Shown one piece after another: positions 54,291 through 64,000 of a stretch of DNA of 64,000 nt (within the stretch, counting starts at the first letter, position 1; the number at the start of each line of letters is the position of its first letter). Location of the stretch: assembly GCF_013131805.1 (NCBI RefSeq), contig NZ_JABJRC010000001.1, positions 124,001 to 188,000 on the forward strand. Direction: 5' to 3'. This stretch comes from Kribbella sandramycini. Its GTDB lineage: Bacteria; Actinomycetota; Actinomycetes; Propionibacteriales; Kribbellaceae. The notes beneath the pieces are model-generated. The model saw only the letters and a list, made by a program, of their open reading frames with translations, was not told where the DNA came from and made no database searches. A program made the translations under genes and the position numbers.

Positions 54291-55481
54291 GTGAGCACAC
54301 AGAGCCTCCCGGCCGCCGGCCACCGCGGCCCGGTCACCGGTACGGAACGCGCCCTCGCCCCCGACCTGATCCGCGGGGCGATGCTGCTGCTGATCGCCCT
54401 CGCCAACAGCGCCAACTTCGCGTTCGCCGGTCAGCCCGGCGTCGAGACGGCGCCGCACGGTCTCGAGCGGGTGCTGAACCTGCTGAAACTCACCTTCGTC
54501 GACGCCCGCGCCTACCCGGTGTTCGCGGTGATGTTCGGCTACGGCCTCGTCCAGCTGGCCCGGCGGCAACGCTCGTCCGGCGCGACGCCGGGCGGCATCC
54601 GGCGGATTCTGCTGAAACGCAACGGCTGGCTGATCGCCTTCGGTCTCGCGCACGCGGCACTGCTGTACTTCGGCGACTTCCTCGGCGCCTACGGGATCGT
54701 CGGCGTCATCTGCACGCTGCTGCTCCTCAATCGCGGCGACAAGTTCCACCGGATCGTGATCGGGATCTGGGCCTTCGAGATCGCGTACGTGCTGTACTGC
54801 GCGGTCCGCGGCGCACTCGCCGTACTGAACAGCTCTGAACAGGTTCAGTCGCTGACCAATGATCCCAACCCGTCGCTGGCCGCGGCGTCGTACGGCGCGA
54901 GCATCGTCGAACGGCTGCAGGAGTACCCGCTGCACACCGCTAGCGTGATCGGCTTCGTTATGGTCGTCTGGCTGGGCATCTGGGCCGCCCGCCGCCAGAT
55001 CCTGGAGAACCCGGCAGCACACCGCACGCTGCTCACCCGCGTCGCCGCCGTCAGCATGAGCCTCACCGCCCTGGGTGGTCTGCCGCTGGCCCTGGTCGGC
55101 GCCGGCTGGCTGCACGTCGACCAGCCGGCGATCGACGCCCTCAGCACGCTCTCTCACGTGAGCGGCATGTTCGGCGGCCCCGGGTACGTCGCTCTGTTCG
55201 GACTGCTCGTCGCCCGGATCACCACCCGCACCCTGCCCGTCCGGGCCATCTCCGCACTCGGCCAGCGGTCGATGTCCGGCTACCTGTTCCAGTCGGTCTC
55301 CTGGATGGTCCTGCTGGCGCCCTTCACTCTCGACCTCGGCCACCGCGCTGGAAGTACGGCGTACGTCGCACTCGGCTGCGCCGTCGCAGTCTGGCTGCTC
55401 TCGGTCGCCGGCGCGTACGCGATGAGCCGGCGCGCCTACCGCGGCCCGGCCGAGACGCTACTGCGCAAGCTCGTCTACTGA
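54291..55481 (+). CDS. DUF418 membrane protein
   Basis: A 396-residue multi-pass protein of the DUF418 family (YeiB-like). RALAPDLIRGAMLLLIALANS at the N-terminus, AYPVFAVMFGYGLVQLARR and the C-terminal GQRSMSGYLFQSVSWMVLLAPF with repeated helices are family marks. About ten helices. Function unknown; some members are thought to act as transporters. The GTG at 54291 has AAGGACGG upstream. It ends in a strong terminator. Confidence 0.9.
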   Translation: MSTQSLPAAGHRGPVTGTERALAPDLIRGAMLLLIALANSANFAFAGQPGVETAPHGLERVLNLLKLTFVDARAYPVFAVMFGYGLVQLARRQRSSGATPGGIRRILLKRNGWLIAFGLAHAALLYFGDFLGAYGIVGVICTLLLLNRGDKFHRIVIGIWAFEIAYVLYCAVRGALAVLNSSEQVQSLTNDPNPSLAAASYGASIVERLQEYPLHTASVIGFVMVVWLGIWAARRQILENPAAHRTLLTRVAAVSMSLTALGGLPLALVGAGWLHVDQPAIDALSTLSHVSGMFGGPGYVALFGLLVARITTRTLPVRAISALGQRSMSGYLFQSVSWMVLLAPFTLDLGHRAGSTAYVALGCAVAVWLLSVAGAYAMSRRAYRGPAETLLRKLVY

Positions 55482-55489
55482 CCGGACAA

Positions 55490-55522
55490 GTCGCCGGCCG
55501 GACCTGGTGTCCGGCCGGCGAC
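55490..55522 (+). terminator. terminator after the DUF418 gene
   Basis: GTCGCCGGCCGGAC (55490-55503), loop CTGGT, GTCCGGCCGGCGAC (55509-55522): a perfect 14-base stem with a 5-base loop, only 8 bases past the stop. No T run, as usual at this GC content. Confidence 0.85.
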
Positions 55523-55544
55523 ACTGCCTTGGGAGGATGACCTC

Positions 55545-56153
55545 ATGAGTGACTTCGGCGTGCCCGAGCCCGCGAATCTGACCGAGCTGTCCGGGGAGAG
55601 CCCGGTGGCCGAGACGAGCGTGCGGCTCGCGCTACCCGCCGAAGCGAACGCGATCGGCGAGGTCCAGGTCGCAGCGTGGCGGGCGTCGTACGCCGGGCTG
55701 CTGCCGGTCGAGGTGCTGGCCGACCTCAACCCCGCCCAGTTCGCGGCCCAGTGGCGGGCCGCCCTGATCGCTCCGGGCGAGGCCCGCAACCGGGTGATGG
55801 TCGCGCTCGCCGGCCGCACCCTCGTCGGCTTCGCCGCGATCACCCCGTCGGACGACCCGGACGCCGACCCGCAGCACGACGCTCTGATCGCGGAACTCGC
55901 CGTACAGCCCGACGCGACCCGCGCCGGCCACGGCTCCCGGCTGCTGAACGCCGTGGTCGACACAGTCCGCGCCGACGGCTTCAAGCGCGTCACCGTCTGG
56001 GTCAACGCCACCGATGACACCACTCGCGCCTTCTACACCGAAGCCGGCTGGGCGCCCGACACCGCGCACCGCGAGCTCGACCTCTACGGCGACGGCTCCG
56101 TGCGCATCAAGCAGATCCGGCTGCACACCGACCCTGCCGACGCCACCGAATAG
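55545..56153 (+). CDS. GNAT-family N-acetyltransferase
   Basis: A 202-residue acetyltransferase. Motif A is IAELAVQPDATRAGHGSRLLNAV, motif B VTVWVNATDDTTRAFYTEAGW, and the N-terminal substrate helix is EVQVAAWRASYAGLLP, common in GNATs acting on amines or protein N-termini. It has a GAGGATGAC ribosome site before the ATG. Substrate unknown. Confidence 0.88.
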   Translation: MSDFGVPEPANLTELSGESPVAETSVRLALPAEANAIGEVQVAAWRASYAGLLPVEVLADLNPAQFAAQWRAALIAPGEARNRVMVALAGRTLVGFAAITPSDDPDADPQHDALIAELAVQPDATRAGHGSRLLNAVVDTVRADGFKRVTVWVNATDDTTRAFYTEAGWAPDTAHRELDLYGDGSVRIKQIRLHTDPADATE

Positions 56154-56170
56154 GTGGCACGCTGACCCGC

Positions 56171-56737
56171 ATGACTGAAGTGCGGGTTAACGAGGTGGGC
56201 GACATGGTGCTGACCGAGGCCGCAGCGATGCGCGCCTTGGCCCAGCCGGTGCGACTGGCTCTGATGGATCAGCTGACTCGCCAAGGTGCAGCGACGACGG
56301 ACGAGCTCGGCAGCGCGGTGGACGTCAGCACGGACGAGGCGGCCGAGCATCTCGGCGAGCTGGCCGCAGTGGGCTTGGTCCGCGCGATCGACGACGGCTG
56401 GGAGGCCTGTGGACGCGGCCTGTTCTTCGAGATCCCCGAGGACGGACCCGTCGACGTACAGGAGGCAGCGCGGGCGCTGAGCAGCGCAATGCTGCTCAGC
56501 TACGAGCATGTGCCGCGAGAGTGGGTCGAGGACACCGAACCGGCACTGGACGTGGACTGGGCGCGTTCAGCAGGTCTGTTCAACGCAGGTATGTGGCTGA
56601 CCGCGGCTGAGCTGCGCAAGGTGCAGGAGGACCTGGAGACGCTGCTGATGCCTTATCTGCAACGGACTGGGCCGACCGAGGATGCGCGGCGAGTGCGGAT
56701 GCTGGCGTACTTCCTGCCGCCCACAACGGACAGCTGA
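56171..56737 (+). CDS. ArsR-like winged-helix regulator
   Basis: A 188-residue protein whose first 70 residues form a winged helix of the ArsR/HTH_20 type: AAMRALAQPVRLALMDQLTRQ, then TDELGSAVDVSTDEAAEHLGEL and VGLVRAIDDGW as the wing. The remaining helical part (residues 90-188) lacks the metal-binding cysteines of metal sensors. It starts 17 bases after the acetyltransferase stop, so the two are probably one transcript. Confidence 0.88.
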   Translation: MTEVRVNEVGDMVLTEAAAMRALAQPVRLALMDQLTRQGAATTDELGSAVDVSTDEAAEHLGELAAVGLVRAIDDGWEACGRGLFFEIPEDGPVDVQEAARALSSAMLLSYEHVPREWVEDTEPALDVDWARSAGLFNAGMWLTAAELRKVQEDLETLLMPYLQRTGPTEDARRVRMLAYFLPPTTDS

Positions 56738-56826
56738 TTCGCGCCGGGCCGGGGGCGGTACTCGACGACGTGCAGCTGACATGACAGATTGCGACGGTCC
56801 GATCACGCATTGCCGTTGGAGTCTGT

Positions 56827-58548
56827 ATGAAGCTCGTCTCCCTGGCCATCGGCCTGGGGCTCTCCGCCACCGCCGTCCTGGTTGTCCCCGGATCGGGAGC
56901 GACCGCCTCGATGGAGCCGGAGGTGATCGTCGACAAGGCACGGCCGGTCGCGAACAAGTACCTGGATCAGCGGCTCAGCTGGCGGCAGTGCGGCGACGAG
57001 GAGCTGCGGACGTTCTGCACGAAGATCACCGTGCCGCGGGACTGGGCTCACCAGTCGTCCGGGCATGACATCCAGATCGCGGTCAGCAAAGTCGCACCCA
57101 AGCACGGCAAGCCGAGCCGGGTCGTGTTCGGCAACCCCGGCGGCCCAGGTGGCGCCGGGCTCGGTATGGCGCCGTACCTGGCCGGCCAGGCCGCACTGGC
57201 CAAGAACCACCTCACAGTCGGTTTCGACCCACGCGGCACCGGCGAGAGCACCAACATCACCTGTCAGGGCGCACCGGGCTACACGATGGACGCCCGGGAC
57301 CGTGACCCGTGGAACCTCGACCTGATCGCCGCAGCCTCCGGTCTGCACCAGGCGTACTGCGACCGCCAGTCCCGCGGCCTGCTGCCCTACATCACCACTG
57401 CGCAGACCGTGCAGGACATGGACCTGATCCGGCAGCTGCTCGGCTTCAACACGATCGACTTCCTCGGCTACTCGGCCGGCACCTGGACGGGCGCGTACTA
57501 CCAGGCCTACTTCCCGCAGCACGTCGGCCGGTTCGTGCTGGACTCGAACACCGATTTCACCAGCCCCTGGCTGACCAGCTTCGCCGCTCAGCCGGCTGCG
57601 TTCGAGCGGCGCTTCCGCACGGACTTCGCGACCTGGGCGGCCAAGTACGACGACCGGCTGCACCTGGGCACCTCGCCGCGACTCGTCGTCCGCGGCTACG
57701 AACGGTTACGGGCCGCACTCAAGAAGCAGCCGGTCACCGAGGAATTCATGGACGGCGCCATCCGCATCACCTATGACCAGAACACGCTCGACCAGATGGT
57801 CGCCGCGGATATGTATACAAAACTGGACTTCTACTCGCTGGCCCTCGACCTGGCATTTCTCCGGGACCTTTCGGCAGCGCAGACAAAGGGCGGCCCGCGG
57901 GCCGCGCAACACAAGATCGACGCACTCTCCCCGGCCCGGCAGCGCGAACTCGTCCGGCGCGCCCACCGCACGCCCGTCGGTCTGGCGCCGTTCGGCGACG
58001 ACTACGAGGACGCGACCTTCACCGCGATCACCTGTAACGACACCGCCTGGCCGCAGGGTCAGGAGCACGCCGACCAGCTGGCCGGCCGGCTCGGGCCGCG
58101 GAACCCGCTGATCGGCTGGACCGTGAACGAGAACCCGTGCTTCTACTGGGACCGCCCGCGGCTGAACCTGCCGCAGCCCACCGGCCACGGCCTGCCCACC
58201 ACCTTGATGGTCCAGAGCGCCCACGACCCCGCCACCAGCTACTCGCTCGCCACCGCCGCCCACCAGCGGTACGCCGGCTCCCGGCTGCTGACAGTGACCG
58301 GCGAGGGCGATCACGGCGTGTACGGCGGCGTGAACCGCTGCGCCGACCGCATCGTCGAGGCGTTCCTGACCACCGGCCGTGCGCCGGGCCAGGATGTCAG
58401 CTGCCGCGGCGAGGGCATCCCGGCCCCGAATCCGGTCCCGGACGTGCCCGGCGCGGACGACGGCGCCGCGGCGGCCGCGCTGCGGGATCGGTCGCCGCTG
58501 CGCCGGATCCAGGGATTCTCCGCGGCCATTTCCGGTTATCTGCACTGA
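56827..58548 (+). CDS. secreted tripeptidyl-aminopeptidase-like alpha/beta hydrolase
   Basis: A 573-residue protein with a signal peptide (first 28 residues, SLAIGLGLSATAVLVVPGSGA). The alpha/beta hydrolase resembles Streptomyces tripeptidyl aminopeptidases: oxyanion-side VFGNPGGPGGAGLG, serine in DFLGYSAGTWTGAYY, aspartate in MVQSAHDPATSYSLA and histidine in VTGEGDHGVYGG. Conserved cysteines (for instance QRLSWRQCG, RTFCTKI) likely form disulfides. It releases peptides or amino acids outside the cell; substrate choice is unknown. Confidence 0.92.
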   Translation: MKLVSLAIGLGLSATAVLVVPGSGATASMEPEVIVDKARPVANKYLDQRLSWRQCGDEELRTFCTKITVPRDWAHQSSGHDIQIAVSKVAPKHGKPSRVVFGNPGGPGGAGLGMAPYLAGQAALAKNHLTVGFDPRGTGESTNITCQGAPGYTMDARDRDPWNLDLIAAASGLHQAYCDRQSRGLLPYITTAQTVQDMDLIRQLLGFNTIDFLGYSAGTWTGAYYQAYFPQHVGRFVLDSNTDFTSPWLTSFAAQPAAFERRFRTDFATWAAKYDDRLHLGTSPRLVVRGYERLRAALKKQPVTEEFMDGAIRITYDQNTLDQMVAADMYTKLDFYSLALDLAFLRDLSAAQTKGGPRAAQHKIDALSPARQRELVRRAHRTPVGLAPFGDDYEDATFTAITCNDTAWPQGQEHADQLAGRLGPRNPLIGWTVNENPCFYWDRPRLNLPQPTGHGLPTTLMVQSAHDPATSYSLATAAHQRYAGSRLLTVTGEGDHGVYGGVNRCADRIVEAFLTTGRAPGQDVSCRGEGIPAPNPVPDVPGADDGAAAAALRDRSPLRRIQGFSAAISGYLH

Positions 58549-58990
58549 ATTCATCACGAATCGGCAGCGACCAAACGTTTGAACGCATTCCGTCGGGGTA
58601 TTCCACGGGCCGGTTTCGTTATACGCACGGACAGGTCCCGATCACGGTCGGCGAAATTCCGTTGATGCCTTCGTTGTCAGGACATATTTGTCAGGGCGAT
58701 GTCAGGGTTCCGTCCCTGTGCGACGCAGCGTGACTTCGGGAACCTTGGTGTCAGCGCGGGGGAACCTGCCGTCGACTGGGAGGGCTCGACGACGGTTCCC
58801 ACCGCCGAACGTGGCTTCGGCCGGCTGCAAGGTGGGGGGACTGCCTGGGGGGTCAGACAGAGGCGCAGCCGGTCGGGTCACGTAGGGCACGCGCTCCCCA
58901 GATCCCTCGCGGGGCACCTTCGATCCCCCAGGTCGTGGTGCTCCGCGAGGCACGTCTCCCGCCGATCAGCAGCTCTGGTGGACTGCTGAT
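58549..58990. other. 456-base convergent gap rich in hairpins; possible structured RNA
   Basis: No gene with domain content (a frame at 58699-58989 is low quality). There are three copies of TGTCAGG: 58675, 58689, 58700 (spacing 14 and 11). Hairpins follow in order: CAGGG/CCCTG at 58703-58718, GGGAACC at 58739 pairing with GGTTCCC at about 58794, CGTCGA/TCGACG at about 58771-58792, and the two stems listed separately. This density of pairing suggests a structured transcript or complex bidirectional terminator. Confidence 0.45.
58905..58950. terminator. long hairpin in the convergent gap
   Basis: CCTCGCGGGGCACC (58905-58918) pairs with GGTGCTCCGCGAGG (58937-58950): 14-base stem with one G-U pair and an 18-base loop. 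Confidence 0.6.
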
Positions 58991-58992
58991 CG
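58963..58992. terminator. hairpin terminator next to the HTH/NB-ARC gene
   Basis: CGATCAGCAG (58963-58972) and CTGCTGATCG (58983-58992), a perfect 10-base stem with a 10-base loop, 13 bases beyond the regulator's stop. Confidence 0.68.
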
Positions 58993-59004
58993 CCGGGGCC
59001 GTTC

Positions 59005-61500
59005 CTACAGGTAGCGGGACCGGTCCGGATCCGGGGCGTTGTTCTGCGGCGGGTAACCGTCAGCGACCGCGGCCAGCGGCGCGGAGCGCCCGGCCGACCA
59101 CGCCGTCCGGAAGACGCGTCTGTCCAGCGACTCCTCGATCGCGCTGCGCGTCCCCTGGTAGTCGCGCTTCTCGACCTCGGGAACCGGCGCCTGGATCACC
59201 TCGCGGACGCCGTCCGCGGCACCGAGCAGAAACGCCGCGTACTCACTGCGGCCGCGCTGCTGCGCCACTGCGGCCAGCTCTTCCAGCACACTGGCCGACC
59301 GCCAGCGGTCACCGAGGTCACGATGCTCTGCGAGGCTCTCGTCGAGCAGGTGCACCGCACGCTCGGTCAGACCGCGCCGACGCTCGACGATGCCGAGCTG
59401 GTTCAGCGACCAGGCCACGCCCTCGCGGTAGCCGAGCCGCTGCGACAGAGCCAGGCTCTCCTGCAGCAGCCCCTCCGCCTCGACCAGCTCACCCCGGTAC
59501 TGCGCGATCGCACCCAGACTGATCAACGACCAGGCCAGCCCTTCGCCGTCACCCAGGCGCCGGAAACTGTCCCGCGCCCGGCCGCACCGGCGCGCAGCGA
59601 TGTCCAGGTCACCGCGCAGCCAGGCTACGAAGCCCAGGTGGTTGTGCGCCCACGACATGCCGTTCTGGTCGCCAAGACTCTCGTAGAGGTCGTAACTCAT
59701 ACAGTGCAGGTCTTCGGCCGCTCGGTAGTCGCCGCGCTCGCGCGCCACTCCCCCGAGCCGTTGCATGACCAGCGCCCGTCCAGCGACGTCCCCAAGCTCC
59801 TCGTACTGCGCCCGTGCAGTCTCCAGCCGGGTCGTCGCAACGTCGTACTCGCACTGCAGAAACGCCAGCATGCCCGCACCGAGGTTGGCCTTGGCGGACG
59901 CCGCTGCGTCAGCGACGGACTCCGCGTCGGCCAGCGCCAGCGCCCGCTCCAGCCACTGGCCGCCCTCGGCGTAGTGCCCACGGAGGTAGCAGAACAGCCA
60001 GAGCGCACCCGACAGCCGCAGCGCCGCGCTGACCGAGCGGGTCTGCAACGCCCAGGCCATCGCGGCCCGCAGGTTGTCGAGCTCGCCTTGGAGCCGGTCC
60101 AGCCACTCCTCCTGATTGGCGCCGCGCAGCTCGCGCTCGGCCTGCTCGGCCAGCGCGACGTAGAAGTCCGCATGCCGACGGGAAGCCTCGTCCGCGCTGC
60201 CATTGGCGACCAGCCGGTCGGCGGCGTACTCCCGGATCACGGCCAGCATGTAGTAGCGCGCGACGCCGCGGTGCCGGGTGACGCGGATCAGCGACTTGTC
60301 GGCCAGCCGGCCGGTCAGGTCGAGTGCGTCGGCACGCTCTGCGGGCCCAGGCGCGGTCTGACCGGACATCACCGTCGCAGCAGCGTTCAGCGACCAGCCG
60401 CCGACGAAGACCGACAGCTGCGCGAACACGTCCCGCTCCGCGGCCGTAAGCAGGTCATGGCTCCACTCGATCGCGCCGTGCATCGACTGCTGGCGTGGGG
60501 ACGCCGTCCGCGAGCCGCCGGCCAGGATGCCGAACGACGTCTCCAGCTCACCGGCCAGCTCCTCGATCGTCATCACGTTCGTCCGGGCGGCGGCAAGCTC
60601 GATCGCGAGCGGCATCCCCTCCAGCCGCCGGACCACGCGGGTGACCTGCTCGAGCTGACCAGTCGGGTCGTAGCCGCGCGCGGTGGCGCGTTCGACGAAC
60701 AGCCGGACGGCGGCAGATGTCTCCGCCTGGTCCTCATCGGGCGGTAGGACCAGCGACGGGACGACGTACACGCTCTCGCCGGCGACCCGCAGCAGCTCAC
60801 GGCTGCTGGCCAGGATGGCCAGATTCGGACAGGCCTCCAGAAGCGCAGCACAGACCTGGCCGACCGCGGCGACCACATGGGAGCAGTTGTCGAAGACGAG
60901 CAGCATGGAACGCTGGCCGATCTGCTCCGCGATCTCCTCGATCAGGCGGCCCGAGTCGGCGAGCCCGATCGACGCTGCGACCTCCGGAGCGACCGCTGCG
61001 GCGTCCGTCAGCGAGTCCAGCGGCACCCAGGCGACGCCGTCCGGGTAGTCGCTGGCCAGCTCAGTCGCCAGCGCCATCGTCAGTCTGGTCTTTCCGACCC
61101 CGCCGGGGCCGGTCAAGGTCAGCAAACGAGTGATGCGCTGACCCAGCAGCCGACGAGTCGCCGTCAGCTCAGTGGTGCGGCCGATCAGCTCGTTCGGCGC
61201 GGCGGGGGGCCGCCGCAGCACCGGCTGCGGCGAGTCAGTGTCCTTGCGGGCGGAGGTGGTGAGCTGGGTGCGCTCAGCGCTGTTCAGACGCAGGGCGTCC
61301 GCGAGGAGTCGCAACGTGTGCGCTCTCGGCGCACGACGACGACCTCTCTCCAACGCCGCGATCGCGTCGACACTCAAGCCAGCCAGCTCGGCCAAGCCCT
61401 CTTGCGACAACCCGGCTTCTCGCCGGTGCCGGCGCAACAGGCCACCGAAGCCCGCTCCCTGCACATCGTCCGAACCGCGGCGAGATCCGTCGGACGACAC
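59005..61500 (-). CDS. HTH / NB-ARC ATPase / TPR regulator
   Basis: An 831-residue regulator of STAND type. The N-terminal XRE helix-turn-helix (residues about 17-75: LLRRHRREAGLSQEGLAELAG) is followed by an ATPase: P-loop GPGGVGKTRL at 131-140, Walker B LLVFDNCSHV and the GMPLAIELAAAR helical domain. The C-terminal half (about 460-780) is at least six TPR pairs, for example SAKANLGAGMLAFLQCEYDVA and EGVAWSLNQLGIVERRRG. Such proteins oligomerise on a signal sensed by TPRs. The target is unknown; its own upstream palindrome over the -35 suggests self-control. Confidence 0.93.
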   Translation of the reverse strand: MSSDGSRRGSDDVQGAGFGGLLRRHRREAGLSQEGLAELAGLSVDAIAALERGRRRAPRAHTLRLLADALRLNSAERTQLTTSARKDTDSPQPVLRRPPAAPNELIGRTTELTATRRLLGQRITRLLTLTGPGGVGKTRLTMALATELASDYPDGVAWVPLDSLTDAAAVAPEVAASIGLADSGRLIEEIAEQIGQRSMLLVFDNCSHVVAAVGQVCAALLEACPNLAILASSRELLRVAGESVYVVPSLVLPPDEDQAETSAAVRLFVERATARGYDPTGQLEQVTRVVRRLEGMPLAIELAAARTNVMTIEELAGELETSFGILAGGSRTASPRQQSMHGAIEWSHDLLTAAERDVFAQLSVFVGGWSLNAAATVMSGQTAPGPAERADALDLTGRLADKSLIRVTRHRGVARYYMLAVIREYAADRLVANGSADEASRRHADFYVALAEQAERELRGANQEEWLDRLQGELDNLRAAMAWALQTRSVSAALRLSGALWLFCYLRGHYAEGGQWLERALALADAESVADAAASAKANLGAGMLAFLQCEYDVATTRLETARAQYEELGDVAGRALVMQRLGGVARERGDYRAAEDLHCMSYDLYESLGDQNGMSWAHNHLGFVAWLRGDLDIAARRCGRARDSFRRLGDGEGLAWSLISLGAIAQYRGELVEAEGLLQESLALSQRLGYREGVAWSLNQLGIVERRRGLTERAVHLLDESLAEHRDLGDRWRSASVLEELAAVAQQRGRSEYAAFLLGAADGVREVIQAPVPEVEKRDYQGTRSAIEESLDRRVFRTAWSAGRSAPLAAVADGYPPQNNAPDPDRSRYL

Positions 61501-61558
61501 AGGACGGCTCCACCCAGTTTCCGGCCTCGCACGTGGCGGTTGCCACGGGCGTCTGAAG

Positions 61559-61600
61559 AAAATATCCCGATCCGCACCGCGTTGTCAGTTGTCGCGGTGC
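61559..61600 (-). promoter_or_regulatory. promoter and palindromic operator of the HTH/NB-ARC gene
   Basis: On the minus strand CTGACA (-35, 61588-61583), an 18-base spacer and TATTTT (-10, 61564-61559). The -35 lies inside the inverted repeat GCACCGCG (61574-61581) / CGCGGTGC (61593-61600), perfect arms with an 11-base centre. Bound protein would cover the promoter. It could instead be a terminator of the preceding gene. Confidence 0.6.
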
Positions 61601-61613
61601 GTTCCCAGCCAAC

Positions 61614-62063
61614 TCACAGCGAATTCGCAGCGTCGTACTGACTGATCGCGCGCCGCATCGTAGCCCGCGCGCGCTTGCGGTCACCCGCCGCGTCGTACGC
61701 CGTGGACAGCCGGAACCACACCCGCCAGTCCTCGGGAGCGGCCTCCGCCTCGGCCCGATACCGCTCGAACGCGGCATCCGCGGCGTCCCGCTCGATCCGG
61801 CCCGACGGACGCCGGGGCAGGTCGTCCACCGGCAGGCCGCCCGCAGCCTCCAGCTCTCGCGCCAGCGCCTCTGTCTGAGTCCCGAACCGCAGCTCACGCC
61901 ACACCAAGTACACACCGAGTAGCGGAAGGACCAGTACGGCGACGCCGAGGCCGACCGCCACCGGATCACCGGTCCCGATCAGCAACACCCCACGCCACCC
62001 GAGCAGACCGGCGTACGCGACGAAGACCACCGCCAGTACGACGGCCGCCCGCTTGGCCGTCAT
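61614..62063 (-). CDS. small TPR membrane protein
   Basis: A 149-residue protein with two membrane helices (residues about 7-25 and 36-55), then a charged linker and a single TPR-like pair near the C-terminus (DWRVWFRLSTAYDAAGDRKRARATMRRAI). Function unknown. Its start is immediately next to the dapB stop (no gap), so it is co-transcribed with dapB, a linkage seen in other actinobacteria. Confidence 0.8.
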   Translation of the reverse strand: MTAKRAAVVLAVVFVAYAGLLGWRGVLLIGTGDPVAVGLGVAVLVLPLLGVYLVWRELRFGTQTEALARELEAAGGLPVDDLPRRPSGRIERDAADAAFERYRAEAEAAPEDWRVWFRLSTAYDAAGDRKRARATMRRAISQYDAANSL

Positions 62064-63852
<1,789 letters not shown>

Positions 63853-63853
<1 letters not shown>

Positions 63854-64000
63854 CAGCCGGCCTCCCTCTCGAGCAGCGTCGTCCGCCGGATGCACGCGGC
63901 GTCCCGGCCGGGGGCGACGGTCAGCAACGGCGGTACGTCGTGCGCGCAGTCGCCGATCGCGATCGGGCAACGCGGCCGGAACGCGCAGCCGGACGGAATC
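63853..64000 (-). CDS. oligopeptide ABC transporter ATP-binding protein (OppD/DppD type), C-terminal fragment
   Basis: The frame open at the window edge reads SGCAFRPRCPIAIGDCAHD, then PPLLTVAPGRDAACIRRTTLLEREAG and stop. This is the conserved cysteine-rich C-terminal region of OppD/DppD-type ATPases. The rest lies beyond base 64000. Stop (TGA) and the next ATG overlap by one base, so the two subunits are translated together. Confidence 0.88.

Noticed and set aside
58699..58989. 96-residue open frame in the convergent gap
   Set aside because: No domain, Arg/Ser-rich, no ribosome site; the region is better explained by stems.

Overview
The window is a stretch of a high-GC actinomycete chromosome. 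Coding sequence is dense, with GTG starts, ATGA/GTGA stop-start overlaps and strongly G/C-biased third positions. Gene content (LppM-like lipoprotein, DUF3046, ClgR, the actinobacterial recA-recX pair, SAM-IV riboswitch, long-form argG, RNase Y together with RNase J) points to the Actinomycetes. A Kribbella-like member of the Propionibacteriales is my best guess, but that is inference, not proof. I saw no tRNA, rRNA, CRISPR array, insertion sequence or prophage.

Layout. 1-5.7 kb: start of dxr, a DUF1707 protein, a glutaryl-CoA-dehydrogenase-like enzyme, a small membrane protein, RNase Y, and two small proteins (one membrane, one MT0933-antitoxin-like). 5.8-9.6 kb: a UvrA-like double ATPase without the UvrB-binding region, divergent from a WYL regulator, then a MmcQ/YjbR protein. 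10-22.3 kb is a DNA repair block: recX (with a 547-residue disordered extension), recA, an uncharacterised gene divergent from recA, GrpB, DUF3046, an LppM-like lipoprotein, lhr, a Nei2-type glycosylase, and a DUF4262 gene with a perfect LexA box. 22.3-31 kb is conserved backbone read on the minus strand: ftsK, a small membrane protein, a RodZ-like protein, rimO, pgsA, cinA and clgR, interrupted by an SCO6745-family gene.

31-44.7 kb is a more accessory block: DUF4184, a large secreted DUF6351 hydrolase-like protein, DinB/DUF664, a SAM-IV riboswitch driving a class V aminotransferase, prolyl oligopeptidase, TetR with a divergent alpha/beta hydrolase, Tat-exported PhoD, a HEAT-repeat protein, a fatty-acid desaturase and a LacI regulator. 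44.8-47.5 kb returns to backbone with the dapA-rnj operon. 47.5-61.5 kb is accessory again: a YdjM-like membrane protein, argG with an ARG box over its promoter, GNAT proteins, the complete paaABCDE phenylacetyl-CoA epoxidase operon, a DUF418 protein, a winged-helix protein, a secreted peptidase-like hydrolase and an HTH/NB-ARC/TPR regulator. 61.6-64 kb: a small TPR membrane protein, dapB and an oligopeptide ABC transporter ATPase pair (the second gene cut by the window edge).

How it fits together. The most interesting part is the DNA-damage neighbourhood. recA carries both a LexA-type box and a motif close to the RecA-NDp (PafBC-type) promoter. lhr has a weaker version of the same promoter, placed so that its GTG start would be leaderless. 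The DUF4262 gene just downstream of lhr-nei2 has a perfect 16-base LexA palindrome between its likely promoter and its start codon. DUF4262 and the gene divergent from recA are therefore candidates for new damage-response members. All regulatory calls here are pattern readings by eye and need genome-wide scans or transcript data.
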